Shown piece by piece: positions 47,263 through 60,537 of a DNA stretch of 64,000 bases. The position numbers and the translations under genes were made by a program. Under the pieces are notes generated by a model, which had not been told where the DNA came from, searched no databases, and worked only from the letters and a program-made list of their open reading frames with translations. Position 1 is the first letter of the stretch, and every line of letters starts with the position of its first letter. The DNA is from Crotophaga sulcirostris (taxonomy: Eukaryota > Chordata > Aves > Cuculiformes > Crotophagidae): assembly GCA_013397455.1 (NCBI GenBank), contig VYZB01000218.1, positions 483,408 through 547,407 on the forward strand. The letters run 5' to 3'.

Positions 47263-50200
47263 AAAAGAAATCCCAAACCCCACAACATGCAATAAATTTA
47301 GGAGGCACAGAATATGAGGATTATGAAGTATAAAGGCAAAGATAGGCAACAACTGCTCCATGCCTGTAGGTGCTCAAGAGTTGCCACAGCAACACGAGAC
47401 AGGCTGGAGGAGGTGGGAAGCTGCAAGAAGGTATCTAGGACTGCATTGCTCACACCCTCCCATCCCACAGCTCGTGCACACAACTAAGTGGTGACAGTTC
47501 CAAGACATCTAAACTGCAGAAGAAAGACCACCAGTAAATACGCAGACAGTAAAAAAAAACCCAAACAAACTGCTAAATACTGAATTTACTTTACACTGGT
47601 TTTGACTTCTGCAAATACCAGTTTCTGGAACCATTTCAAGACATTTGTACCCACCGAAAGCAAAATATAGGCTTGAGGAACAGGGCACTAAACAGCACAG
47701 CTCAGACAGCAGTTAAACGTGGATCCCAGTGTTGTAGTAGCTTGAGCTTTTCCTGCCAAACAATACTAGTTTGCATACAGATGCCATCAGGAGCACATTT
47801 GCACACAGCACCCTGGAGGGGGAGAAGTTGCATTAGAGCAACATCCCAAGCTCTCCCTCAACAAGGAAGAGCAAGACGGATGCATTGAACATCACTGTCT
47901 ACTGGGCAGCCAGTGAAGTGACAAAATACAAAACCAAGTCACAGCTCACCGTGTTCTAGTCTGCCCCTTAATTACATGTAGACAGCACACAGTAAGGAAA
48001 GCACTTGGGGCTTTTCAGGTTGCAGGAATTGCTATTGCAGAGTGGCGAGACAGAGTAAAGCCAAACCATGTTTGGAAGCAGAAGCCCTAGATTCAACAAA
48101 AACAAGCAAAGAAACCACATTGTTAATTTGGTTGTAAGGAAAATTTTAAGAAGAAATGCTTCCTTCAAAACAAGAAAGGAAAGTCAGGAAGTCATCCCAG
48201 AACAGGATATGACATGCGTAGCTCCCCACAGCTGATGACTACCTGCAGGGCTGGCAAACAGAGTGAAACCAGCTTGATGTGGGAAAACAACAAACTTCAT
48301 GGAATCAAAATTATGCAGCTGTGATCTGTTTGTCATTATTTAGATCCCGAACTGGCAAGGCGCAAAAGGACAAGAATGGACATTAGACACTTTGGACTCA
48401 GATCAGGCACGTGCATAGGTCTCACCAGCAATGAAATTTATGCAGTAGTTTGTGATACTTAGTCACAAATAGAAATAGCACCACATTCACTATGCATCAC
48501 TTACGTGGTGGACCAGAAAATTAATCTTAGGCACACCTAGAGGTAACAGAAGATGCAGACATATGTCCCTTCCTGGGTCCCACTAAGAAGAGGTGCCTGC
48601 CCTGAAGCACTCTTCACCCTGTGTCTAAACTGGAGGGGTGCTGCTCCCCCAACTCTGCCACTGCAAACCCCGCAGGAGCCAGGAACTCTCAGACAAGCAG
48701 CTGAGCAGAGAGTAACAAACATCCGGGTGCTGGCACGGGGCTTGTGTGCAGGGTCCACATCTGCCTTTGTGCAAAGGGAATAAGCATTTCATGGAAGCAC
48801 TTTCTCCAGATGTAAGACTAGTTTCAAAAGCCAAAGAGAGCCCGGAAATGTATTTCTTGGCTTGACCTGGCCTCGGAGCCTAATGCGAGACATTCATGGC
48901 AAACTTGAGCTTGAGTCAACAGCAGTTCAAATGTGGAGCTTTTTCCTCCCTTCCACAACAACCGGCTTGAGAGATTCACATTCATGATCCTAAGCATGCA
49001 CAGATATGTAAAAGCAATGAGAAAGCCAACCTTTAGGACAGTTATGGAAGGTGACAGAAAGAATTGGCATTCCTCTGTCCTCCTGCACGGAGTCACCAGG
49101 TATCCAAGAAAGTGACCTAACAATCTAAAGTAATATGCAAGCCTTGAGATGAAATGCATTTCGAGCACACATACAGGAACAACACTTTCAAAGGACCAAA
49201 CCTAAGAACTGCTGAAGCCTAGGTGAGTCCTCTAAGGTTACTAACAGCTAATTTTGCAAGCCCATGAACAGCTTCAAGCTCTAGCAAGACTATGATCTAC
49301 AACAAATAGACAGAATCCTGCTCAGCTCTGTGTAAAGTGTATCAATAAGAGCAGGAAGTGATGTAAAGGACAATATTGCATATGCGTGCAGCTAATTTTC
49401 ATTCAGCTGCTTTCTTCTAACCAAATATATTTTGTGTTCATTGGAAACTATCCAGGAAACAGGTCACAGATAAGTGCCGTTGCACAAGAAGATGATACTT
49501 CTGAAATACAGGATACAAGGTCTTGTTATAGCACATGGACACATATATGGAGAAATGATTTGTTTAGCGACTAACCAGAAATGGTAAATAGTATCTATGC
49601 AGCACTCAGCTGGACCAAGCACTTTCCAGTCCTCCTGCTTTCCTCCCATTCAGTGACGAATCTGTTCAGAACTATACACGAAGAGCAATCCCACTTGAAA
49701 AACCTCTCTCCCCTTTGTAGTGCATCCTTAAGTGCTACCCTTGAATTGTACTTGCTAAAATGCTTTGCCAGCTCAGAGGTACATCAGCCAGCACAGGACA
49801 GCAACATCCTTGGTCTGCATGTGGCACTGTACATCAGCTGAATGACATATAGCTCAAATGTGAAAAGCCAGTAGTGCACAAATTACTTGCACCATCTCCT
49901 ACACACTTGAAGAATTTGCAAGTTGGGTTCCATTAAATGCACCTCCACTGATAGGAACTTTGAAACAAAACTGCAGAAGGGTGCAGAGGCAGTTTCACAA
50001 GACCCCACTTGCCTAATTGGAAACAGAAGCATATTTTTCTTAGCAACTGACATCTCATGAGACTCACTGCTTTCCAAAGTACAAAGTATGTGTGCAGGGA
50101 AATATGAGGTCTGTCATATGACCTTCATGTAATTCATAATCATTCCGGGCAAGAAAAATGTGTCAGCCCTTGGCACATCAGGTGTCCTTTTTCAGACTAA

Positions 50201-53200
50201 AATGTGATGTCTGTTTTGTTTTCTTTTAACAACTGAAAATCATCGTGTCTCCAAGCAACTGGTGGCATAGTAATTTTTTTCAGTGTCCTTGTCACTTTTA
50301 TCTTAAGTCTCTACAGACGTAAAATAATGGCAGGTAAGTCTATGGAAATATTAAATCCATTGCTATCCCCAACCCAAACCTGTTTAACTAATTTATGCTT
50401 GCACTGAGCTTGGCCCTCCTCCTCAAAAATATTAAACCAGCATTTTAAATTTAATATTAATTCCCACAATTTATACTGTGCTATTTGTCAAAAGCAGTAC
50501 CAGATTTTGTTTTGAAACACTGCCCTGCAAACTGCAAGTGGCCAAATGAAGTATTTTATTTGCACATAGTCCAGTATTAGATTAAAACTTGATGGCCATA
50601 TTCCTCCACTGTTCATATATGGTGCGCTGAGGAAACATCTTAAAGGTTCACATTTAAGGCAAAAGGCAAATAAAATAGACATGAACTTAAATGATATTCT
50701 AACTATACAATTTAAGATAGTTTATGAGTCTTCACTGAAGAAATAGGCCATGGTTTTAAATACTGAAAAAAAATAGAAATCTGCTTAAGAAACATATTTT
50801 CCTTATTTTAAGGACAGCTTTTAAACATCTGCACCTGATAAACATTTTATTTCCATGGTATGGCATACAAAGCACTAATGACAGATCCAGTTGCTATTCC
50901 AATTCACTTCAGGTCTTTAAAAGATGGCCCTATTTTGATACAATAATACATAGTCCTGTTTGTTAGGAAGACCATTAGCAATGCCGGGGAGTATTTCTAT
51001 AGTGGAAAAGGAAGTGTTAAAGCTCTTCAAAGCAGATTAAATGTGCAATATCTGGGTTGTTCATCTTTACACCAGCAAATATTTTTAAGCAGGCTACCAT
51101 ACAGCTTAATCACCACCCATCCTGAGTTTAATCCTCTAGAGGACAAAACTCTTGAACTCCTTGATACCTGTATCAAAATTTTCAGTTTGGCCACCATGAC
51201 CTATTGCCCTCATCACTGTAATTCCAGTCTTCTGGAGTAGACAGTTGCAGTCCTGCAAGTCCTCTGATTTACTCCAAGGGAGGCTGGGACTCCCACAGAC
51301 AGTGGGTAAGAGACACCTTCACCCCAGATACTCTAAGCATCACTTCAGAAAACCAAACCAGACGAGTAGCGGGAACGTGCACTGACAAGGACCAAGAAGT
51401 TGGGCTGCCTAGAGATCACTGAGTGTTATTTGCACTTGCTCTTGTCCCCACTGTTTGTCACTGTTTGCACCCCAAAGCAAGTGATGCTGCATTAATAGCA
51501 CAGTCCTGGTAGACATCAGCAGGGACTGCTGGGTCGAGAGTCAAACTTGCATAAAGGCAAACGAGGGTGTGAAAAGCCTTTACATCTGAGTGAGGTCTAC
51601 ATGCACACACCTATGGGGACAGAAACACCATGGCATGCCTGTACTGGACATCTGCTTGTTAAAACTATAAGGAAGACATGTCACTGTTCAGCCATTTGTT
51701 CATCAAGTTAAGAGACGAGGAGGTGAGCTATCTTCACTTTCCTTACATTAACTTAGCACTTTTATAATGCAGTAAGTCAATACAGGACACAGAACATTAC
51801 CATGTGCAAATGTGGCTCACACTGTTGAGTAATACCACTATTTTAAACCCTCTGCTGCTAAGCAACACTGACAGTATGGTTAGAACATTTTGGAAATACC
51901 GAATGCTTCAGTTCTCCCCCACACAGACACGTACAAAAGCTGGTCCCACACTGTACATCCATCCAGAAACTATTCAAAGATGGGGTTTCAGTTTTTATCG
52001 GGCTGGTTCTCCATAGCGTTGCAAGGACACTGGTCATATTTTGCACAGAGGTAGTTCCTTAAGAGATGCACAAACCTGGCCTCTTGATTTGTATTCAGAC
52101 ATCCCAAAGGCACCATTCCTAAGAAGGCTCAGAAGTGAGCTCCTTACATCGGACACACAGAGCTAACAAATAACCAAAAGTTGTTCAGTCCCCTTAATTC
52201 AAGAACAACACAGACAGGGATCACCTCCAAATATCATGCTTACCTGATCTGTCCAAAAAAGGGAAGTTTATGTCCCTTTCTTCAAGGGCCAGAAGGGCAC
52301 TATAACCCAAAAAGTAATGGCTGACTGCTAACATGAAAGATTTCCAATGCTTGCAGAGCAACAGGGACAAAAGAGAACACGAGGAAAGCACAACATTTAA
52401 TGTCTTCGGAGGCAGCCAAGATACGGGTGGGAGGACTTTGGTGAAACTGTACTCACCACACTGCGGAATACTTATTTTTAAACCCTTCTATTTATGTACA
52501 CTTCAGTAGAAGGTGGTGCGAAACCAAGCCTGGAGGTCCCTAGCCCAGGGGCTGTCGGCAGTTAGTCCCTTGAAATTGGTCTCACCACAAAAAGGACTTA
52601 CGCACTCATTTCTTTACAAAGCTACCCTCACAAAATGGCCTGGCACCCATTAATTCTGTTTCTTCTTGGATGGACTGTTTCTCAAGGCTTCTCCACGTTT
52701 CCACAGTCAGAAGGGCACCTCTGAGATACACCTCATTAAGAAATGTTGCCCAATTTTGACAGAACACACTGCAAACTTTTCATAAGCTTACTCCTCTCAT
52801 TGTTATTCTAATTTATTCAAGAGTACTTCATTTTGCCACAGACTTTAGCGAGGTTACAATATTCATGTCTCTCCAACTATTAATTTTACAGCATCTTTCA
52901 CTTCATCGTATATTTACCCGTCTATTAACTTACATGGATGATTTCATTGCTAATCATTTCTAACACCCTTTTAGACATTTGTGACTTCAGTACTGAAGAT
53001 GTAGGTGGCTGGAAAGACTTGTTTGTCTTCCTCCTTCCTCCTGCAATCTAAAATTAAATTGATGTGACCAACACAGTGTGCCTCATGCATCCTATACTTC
53101 TCTGACAGATAGCACAGGTCTAGACCCAATTTCCACCCTAAAAGTGAATCACTGAAGAATGGCAAAGCAAAATTTCTCTTAAGTAGGCACACTACAGCCT

Positions 53201-56200
53201 CCTGGGGAGAAAATGACATAAGATGTAGGACCCAAATTTCGGTACCATAAAGGTACCATTATGTAAGATGCAGTGGAACAATATGGTGATTATCTTCCAG
53301 TCAACTGATTTTTACTGGAATAGATCCTAATTTGGTAAGACAAGAACAATATTACTCTGTGATTCTGCTGTAGTTAAGAAAGGTCTTCCTACCTACAGAA
53401 AATGCATTTAATATAATGTCTCTTTGGACCACTCTCTGCTTATTCCAAAATAAGGTCCAGCAGTCCACTCTCCATAATTAACAGAGGCTGGTAACCCTAA
53501 TCCCATCACATATGTCTCCCTGATTTGCAACACAACTTATCTTGGCGATCAACTGCTGTGGAAGACAATGTAGATCAAGCACAGTAGCACTCAGCCTGCA
53601 GTATTTAAAAGCCTTCTTCAGCTACCGAAAGGCAACTCTCTTCTCCCTTTTCATCACGACACACTGCAAAACAAGAGACTACAGCATGACTAATGAATCC
53701 CTGAATTCCCATCTGCCAACACAAGTCACTCAGTGTTTTACCCACTCGCCCCCAACTACTTAGCGCTCCGAAGTGTCTGTTGAGCGCTGCACCTGATCTG
53801 CCTCAAAATGGGATCGCTGAGAACTGCAGCACATGCCATGCAATCAAAATCTTCCTGGCAGGGCGCTGGGCACCTCTCGCTTCTTATGCTGTTAGACAAA
53901 AGGGTACTTTTGATAGCTTTCTCTTCTTTTGTTCCACCATCAAGTTTCATTGGCTGTACATCACAGGAAGACCACAAAAAGAGTTCACTTTCATTTCCAC
54001 ATCCAGTATCAAAGTTTACTTTCACAACTGCTGGAATATGAGAAAAGCACAGATTATCATCTAGTATGTAATTTATTGATTTGCTTGCAATATTTCTGTC
54101 CTCATTAGAACTCTTCTTTTCATTAAAACCCTCAATGCAAGGGAAAAAAAAAAGCAAGAAAAGCAAGCTGCTTTCTGGAACATTTCCTGCCGAATCTAAA
54201 CGTCACGATGAAATATTAAGCAATTAATTTAGATATGCTTAAAACAATGTATCTTCATGGTCGAAACCAATGAAAGGGTAAGGAAGAGTTGAGGTGACTG
54301 AGTTCATTCACCTCTGCCTATTTCAGTTGTCTTTTAACGACCTGGTCTGTAAGCCTAGTAACTCAAGATGATCCTCATCATCTCCTGTTCTCTCTCTCTT
54401 TTCTTCAGTCTACCAACAGTGGGTCCCACCAAATCGGAAATCAAACACCACTACAACTTATGACCTGGAGCACAGGTACTCAATAACAGCAGAATAAATA
54501 TCAAGTAAAGGCAGCATGAAGGGGGAATCCACAGCCATTCTAATGCAAGTTTGCTTCACCCAGAGAAACAAAGAAATGCAGTGGACCTGCTGAGGGTACC
54601 CTTGTCCACCCTGCAGCTCTGTTGCGTGAAAGGATTTTTATTCTGCTGAGAAGCAACCATATGCTGTAAGCTGTCACAATCAGCAACAGTATTACTGCAT
54701 TAGTACCTACAAGGCTCAATTAGGGAGAAGGCTCCTGCTGTGCTAGGCATGTCAAACACGAAGAAAGCAGACTGTTGTAATCCTAAACTGAACAAAAGAA
54801 ACAGATGGGAGGGAATATCCCTGGACTAAAAGGATAAAGCAATAGTGAAATCAGGGCACATTTTATCAAAATCTTAAGACTTCAATCAGATGTTTGAGAT
54901 CATGGCTAGCCTGTTACTACTAAGGCAGGTGTACACTGGGCAAGGATGAGATGGCTAAATATCACTTCTTCAGACAAGGAACTCTTTCCATGTTCACACA
55001 GTGGCACTACTAAGAACCAGAATGTATGTGCAAAAAAATGCATGATGAAAGTCAACAGAGTTGTTTGAGCAAGAATTCATATCCAGATCAAGTTGGTGCC
55101 AAATGCATAAAGAAGGAAAAATGCTGTAATCAATTTTTGTGCTTTTGGGAGCATACTTGGTAGCAATCCAGCAGCTGGTTAGCTCAGAGCACGCAAAAAT
55201 CAGCACTGTACCACCATATATCATTACCAAATCCCACTAGTGTAATGCACAGAATCCTGCAATTAGGAAAGGAGTTGTTTTTTTCCCCATCATCACTTCC
55301 TATTCACAAGGATGCAAAGGTCAAATGTGGCTTAAATAAGTAGCAAATGCTCAATGTTATCAGAGAATAAGGTCAATGGGAACACAGTAGTCATACTGTC
55401 ACAAAGATGCAAAGGACAAGGGGAAAGACAATGGCAGTCATTCATTTTGTAAAATGACGTGTTGCAGCAAGACTTTTGGGCTGTGCTTTCCTTAACAAAA
55501 AGCAGCAAATATGATCAAATGCCCATCCCCCTGCTTCTCATTTGATTTTTCAAACAGAACAAACAACAAATGTTAAGTAGAATCATCCATCCTCTGCTTC
55601 TACAAAAACTCTTCCAAGAGCACCTGGTTAGAGAGAATGATGCCTAGCCTCTCAGTTTCTGATGCATCATAACCAAAGCTGTCACAGAAAAGAAAATATT
55701 CTTCCTATGAAGCTGCGAACAATTTGTTTCCATGGCAGCAAGGACAGTGATGAGCAGCTCTGGTAAATAGCTTGAGAATTATTAGCAGCTCAACATGGAT
55801 CAGATGATTTACATACAACATAAATAGTGCAGGAGGTGACGAGAGCAAGCAATAGCCTTTGAAGTATGAGAACGATAGAGCCAATCATCAGATCTAGACT
55901 CTGTATTTCCCTTTCATCCCTGTGCATAGTCAGGAGAAAACTGTCAGCGCAGATGGATAAACAGTGCTGGAGGAGATACAATAGCATGTTTGAATCATAA
56001 CGCTGTAATCCCAAAGTGGGCTTGCAACAGCCGACATCTGCGTGAGAACAGCAGTAATTTTAACAATTTTCAAAGTGAGGTGTAAACTTTGTTTAATTTA
56101 CGCTCTGCAACACACTGTCAACTGTTACCTGAAACAGTCTGACAGACACTGTACTTCTCTGTTTGTGGAAGCTGCACATGTAAAACAACATTCATTCAAA

Positions 56201-58350
56201 ACTCCTTTCCATCAGTGTAATGTGTGTAATCCACCCCCATTTTTGAGGGGACTGACACAGAACTTCAAGGCAACACAAACCCATGAGTGGAACCAAAGTC
56301 AGGCTTCCAGCCATCTGTCCTGAGCACAGGATTTCACTCCCTCCCTCCATCTCTTTGTCTATAAGGGCCCTTCACAACCTTGAACTAGAATTTTGGTTCT
56401 AAAATTAACTGAACTACACACATTGATTGTCAACCAGCTGCAACAGTTTCTGTAACGGGACATTTGCTAAAAAAACCAAATTCCATAATGTCTGAAGTAC
56501 AAGAAGTTGCACCCTGTCACAGAAGATTAAACTCCCCGTGAAGTTTGTCTACATAGATTCACTTCCTTTTGTTTATCATTAATACTGAAGATTGCTAGCA
56601 GGCACACTGTGAGAGCAATTTTGCTAATATTGTTATGACACTGCAACCTTGAAGGCACTTTGAAGACTGAGTAGCATCACAGCCATGCCAGGGACAATCC
56701 ACTTAAGAAAATCAAGATGAAATTCCTCGCTTGACATTTCTGAGAACAAGGTGACAAAGTTTTAACAAACCCATCATTGAAGGTAGACTGTATAAGACAA
56801 CTCAGAAAAGTTTCCATGGAGATTACATCCAATCTCCAGTATAGATTCTATCCATATCGGTTGATGCAAATTTGTAACTGAAAAAAATTAGGTGGAGCAA
56901 ATTATTTTCTTCTACATGGAACAACAAAACATTCTGTTGTTCCCTTCACATTCCTTAGCTCCACATTACACAACAAGAAATCTCCCCTCAACTAATGAGA
57001 AGTGTGCCAGAACCAGGCTTTGAAAAAATCTAGACCTGACATCTTCCTGTTCAGGGAATTATCTTATGCAGCCATCAAGCAGTCTTGAAATAACAGCATG
57101 GGAAGATAAGCACTATGAGGGTGCATTCATCCCCCAGGAAATAAATATGTCCATATGTATACTCAGAAGAAAAAAATATCTATAGAATTATGTTTGTGGG
57201 AACATGAGAACAGGAATTTTGTGTTACTTAAAAATGTAAGTAATGATACCCAGCTGTGTCAGAGCAAGAGCCATCTAGGCCAGAATTCTGACTCAGAGAA
57301 TGACAAAAGCAGATGCTATTTAGAAAGATCATGCAAGTCTGGCCATTTTTGCAGCTTTTTCCCTTTACTCCCTGAGGATTTGGATTTGCTAAAATAAAGA
57401 AGCTTGTGTGGGTACCTGAAAATTACTTCTGAAGTTTTCCCTGAAATCCCGAGTCCTTTCCTGCCTAAAAATTACAGCCTTCCAAAAGTAACCCCTGTTG
57501 TGTTGGGCGCTGCAGAGTTTGATCAACAGCAGTGCACAGATTCCAGTGGAAAAGGTTGCCCACATAGCAAGCAAGCTGTTTAAAAGCTTATCCCTGGTGC
57601 CAGTTTGGTTTACTGTCCAGTCAGGAAATGCTTCTGCCTCCCCATGCTCAAAGGGCATCAGCGTTATTCAACTTCAGCAACAGCAACCATTATTCTGGCT
57701 GAAAGCCACAAAATGTTACCTTCTGAGTATACTAACTGCAGGAAAGCTTTGGAATAAGAAGAAAAGTATAGGAAAGAAACAAGTACATAGAGGGTATATA
57801 TACCCTTTGGTCTACAGACAAAGATCTTGCTTGGGACTGGATCCTAGTTAAAGGGCTGCATAAGTATGTTGGTAACTTTTTAGCTTGATATGGCCACCGG
57901 ACTATAATAAGCAAGCAACATGTGATATTGGCTTCACAGAAATCTCTTCTGGTAACAAGTGTTAGCTGAGTTTTTATGTAGCTGGCAAGATCAAGGAGAT
58001 AGGGTCTCAAATATTTAAATCTCAAACATTTAAACACAAGCTTATAAATCACTGCCTGCACATTGACGTAGCACACTTGATCCAGATCAAGGATACCCCA
58101 CACTCACTGTTGATGCCCCCCTTCATAGCATGCCTGAGTAGACTCAGGCTAAAAGCTAAGCACAGAAACAGCCAGGAGTTGAAGGATCACTTGAACTTGT
58201 GAGGGAAAGCTCTCTGGTTACTGTTACGCCAACAATGTCCTTGTGGTTGAAACGGGTTGGATTACATTGAAGAACATCAGTCAAGAGGCCAGTCCCTTCA
58301 GGCTCTCTCAACAGCCAGCACTACCAGAGCACACCTGACACCACAGAAAC
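47263..58350. other. Non-coding sequence, no gene recognised
   Basis: About 11 kb between two CR1 copies. The only repeat-like piece is the possible ancient LINE fragment near 57.3 kb. A 136-codon minus-strand frame at 54166-53756 was examined and matches nothing known. Confidence 0.55.
57255..57345 (+). repeat. Possible ancient CR1/L3-like fragment
   Basis: The segments tgtcagagcaagagccatct and gactcagagaatgacaaaag followed by cagatgct resemble an old amniote LINE 3' segment (consensus remembered as ...ccatctagtccagtatcctgtctctgacagtggc...). The match is short and diverged. Confidence 0.3.
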
Positions 58351-58674
58351 ATAGAATCATTTGGTTGGAAAAGACCTTTGAGATTATTGAGTCCAACTGT
58401 ACCTGTCTAATGTCTAGTCTGAACCTCCCCTGGCGCAACTTGTGGCCATTTCCTCTCATCCTATCACCTGTCACTTGGCAGAAGAGACCAAAACCCACCT
58501 CACCACAACCTCCTTTCAGGCAGTTGTAGACAGTGATAAGGTCTCCTCTCAGCCTCCTCTTCTCCAAGCTAAACAGTCCCAGTTCCCTCAGCTGCTCCTT
58601 ATAAGACTTGTTCTCCAGCCCGTTCATCAGCCTCGTGTCCCTTTTCTGGACGCGCTCCAGCACCTCAGTGTCCC
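58351..58674 (-). mobile_element. CR1 LINE copy with internal 3' UTR deletion
   Basis: Reverse-oriented CR1. From the high-coordinate end it reads the ORF2 C terminus ([20 protein letters not shown], then [20 protein letters not shown]) into the 3' UTR and the terminal tail (aatcatttggttggaaaaga on the plus strand). It shares the caggtacagttggactc tail with the copy at 46.2-47.3 kb but lacks about 130 nt present there between 47068 and 47197, joining gacattag directly to acaggtacag. Confidence 0.93.
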
Positions 58675-59915
58675 ATTAAAGGGCTCTTCTACCAGCTCCC
58701 TCCTGCCACCTCGCAAGCTTAGCTAGAGAAGGCCTCAGCTACGCAGCTAAAGTTAGCTGGTAACATAGAAACGCATTCACACTACCCACATCTCCAGATG
58801 TCAGATTAATTTAAGCATCTTTAAACACATTCAAAATCTATACGTTGCCAGGAAAACAAGTGCACTAATTTGTGCCTGTGAGAACTTCAACTGGCAAATC
58901 CAGCAGCGACATGTAAGTGATAAACAGGTTAGATAGTGGAAATAATCATGCATTTGGTCTTGGCTGTAATTTGTCAATATAGAGCTTTTAGCAAGCGAAA
59001 AGCATTTGCACAGAGACCTAGAAAATGAAGCCCTGCCAAAAAGATCAGCTGCTAGAAGCAACACTGCCATCTCATGATTTTATTTCAAGTCTCATGATAT
59101 TCAGTGCTTTTCTCAGGGCTTCAGCTTCTCAACTGTTAAATCTCATTTGTAAGCTGTATAAAAACAAAACAAAAACAAATTTTCTAGCCTCCATGTTTTC
59201 TGAGAATGTAACCTTTAACAATTAACGAACAGGCAAAACTGAAGAACCCAAGCACACAATTTAAAAACAAGTCATCTGCTTTTGGGTCATGACTTTCCAA
59301 CAACCTGACCTTCTGCATCATAATACCATCCTCATGAGCTAGGTAAGCGTAGCTGGAAACCCAGCAGATGAGGTCAGAGAGTGATCTGAAAAGATCTGAT
59401 CTTCTGCTCTGTCAGCACCAGAGCTCAACTTCTGGGCATCTGAGGGGGGGGAAAAAAAAAACCAAAAACAAACCAAACACAAGAGTCCACATCTTGCTTG
59501 CACTATTAACAACTGCTAGAAGGAAGCACGATGTCCCCAAGCTCAGTAATATTTCTAGTTCCTAGCAAACACTAGACACGCCTGATGGACAAACCACCTG
59601 CAGATCCCCTCTCTGCCACTGACAATTTACTGGCAAAGGGGATTCACAAGCACATGAAGAGTCATTTAAACCTGAAGCAAGAAGGCCTTCTACTGTTCAG
59701 AGCAACATCTGGCTCTTCGACTGAAAAGGATGGAGGCACAACCTAGACACCGATTCCTTTTCATGATATTTCTCACCATGGACCCAGCTCCTCTCCACCA
59801 CATGTCTCCCCAGCACAGAAACTTGCTGATGTGCTTTCTCCCACCATGCAGGAGTAGGGAAACGCCCAGTCAGTTCCTGCATCAATTTGAAGTGTCCTCT
59901 CAGCAATAAACATGG
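58675..59915. other. Non-coding spacer between CR1 copy and LTR
   Basis: Unique sequence with a G8/A-rich junction near 59443-59462; no gene or regulatory element recognised. Confidence 0.5.
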
Positions 59916-60537
59916 TTTCTGTAGGAGACCATAACAGAACAGGGACCCTGGCAGCTCTATCAGCCTTTAATTCCTCGAGACAAAGGATTGATTAAAGAGA
60001 GAGGTTGTGCTTAACAGCCAAAGACAAGAACAAAGGGTAGAGGCTCCCTTGGTCTTACCCATTTCGAACACTCCTGGGTGATAAAGAGCCTCTAAATTAC
60101 ATTCTTTTGAGACATTAAAGTCTTGCAGCTATAAATGCAAAAGGATAGAGACCATTAATGGGGAAACTTCAGGTGGAGCCACCTACAGACTGAGCCCCCA
60201 ACCCTGTAGATCCGCATTGGAACCAGGACTGGTGATCTTTTTCTCCTTATCTTTTTTTACTTTCTCCTCTCTTTTCCTCTTTCGGATTAGCACGCAACCT
60301 CCTTGCTTTTTGTCATTTTGATTAACGCATGGTCTATCATAGTACTGTGTCTGGTACTGCATACTTTACACATATATTGTAGTACTATGTTTGGACCCAC
60401 ATATTTTTAGTGTTTTATTCTACTGTGTTTGAGGCCACATATTTTGCCTGTGCAATTAAGTATTGTGGGCACATATTAGCAATAAATTGTTTTGTGTTTA
60501 TGGACCTTCGGTGCTTTTTCACCACATTTCTAAACAG
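59916..60537 (+). mobile_element. Solo LTR of an avian endogenous retrovirus (ERVL-like), boundaries approximate
   Basis: LTR-like order of signals on the plus strand: a U3-like part, TATA box ctataaatgc at 60129-60138, a segment reading gactgagcccccaaccct and ggaaccaggactggtgatct, a long pyrimidine tract (about 60237-60284), a poly(A) signal AATAAA at 60481-60486, and an end near ctaaaca at 60537. This resembles avian ERV LTRs I remember. A start at tgtaggagacc (59916) would give TGT...ACA ends, but I find no clear target-site duplication. No primer-binding site follows and no gag, pol or env frame is nearby, so it is a solo LTR. Confidence 0.6.
60343..60480 (+). repeat. Degenerate tandem repeat of about 39 bp, four units, inside the LTR
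   Basis: Units start with TACTGTG at 60343, TACTATG at 60383, TACTGTG at 60421 and TATTGTG at 60461, spacings 40, 38 and 40. Each unit also contains CACATAT (60369, 60398, 60436, 60470). Units two and three share TACTRTGTTTG then CCACATATTTT. The last unit abuts the AATAAA. Confidence 0.65.

Noticed and set aside
53756..54166. 136-codon minus-strand open frame
   Set aside because: No family resemblance, no exon structure; judged a chance frame.
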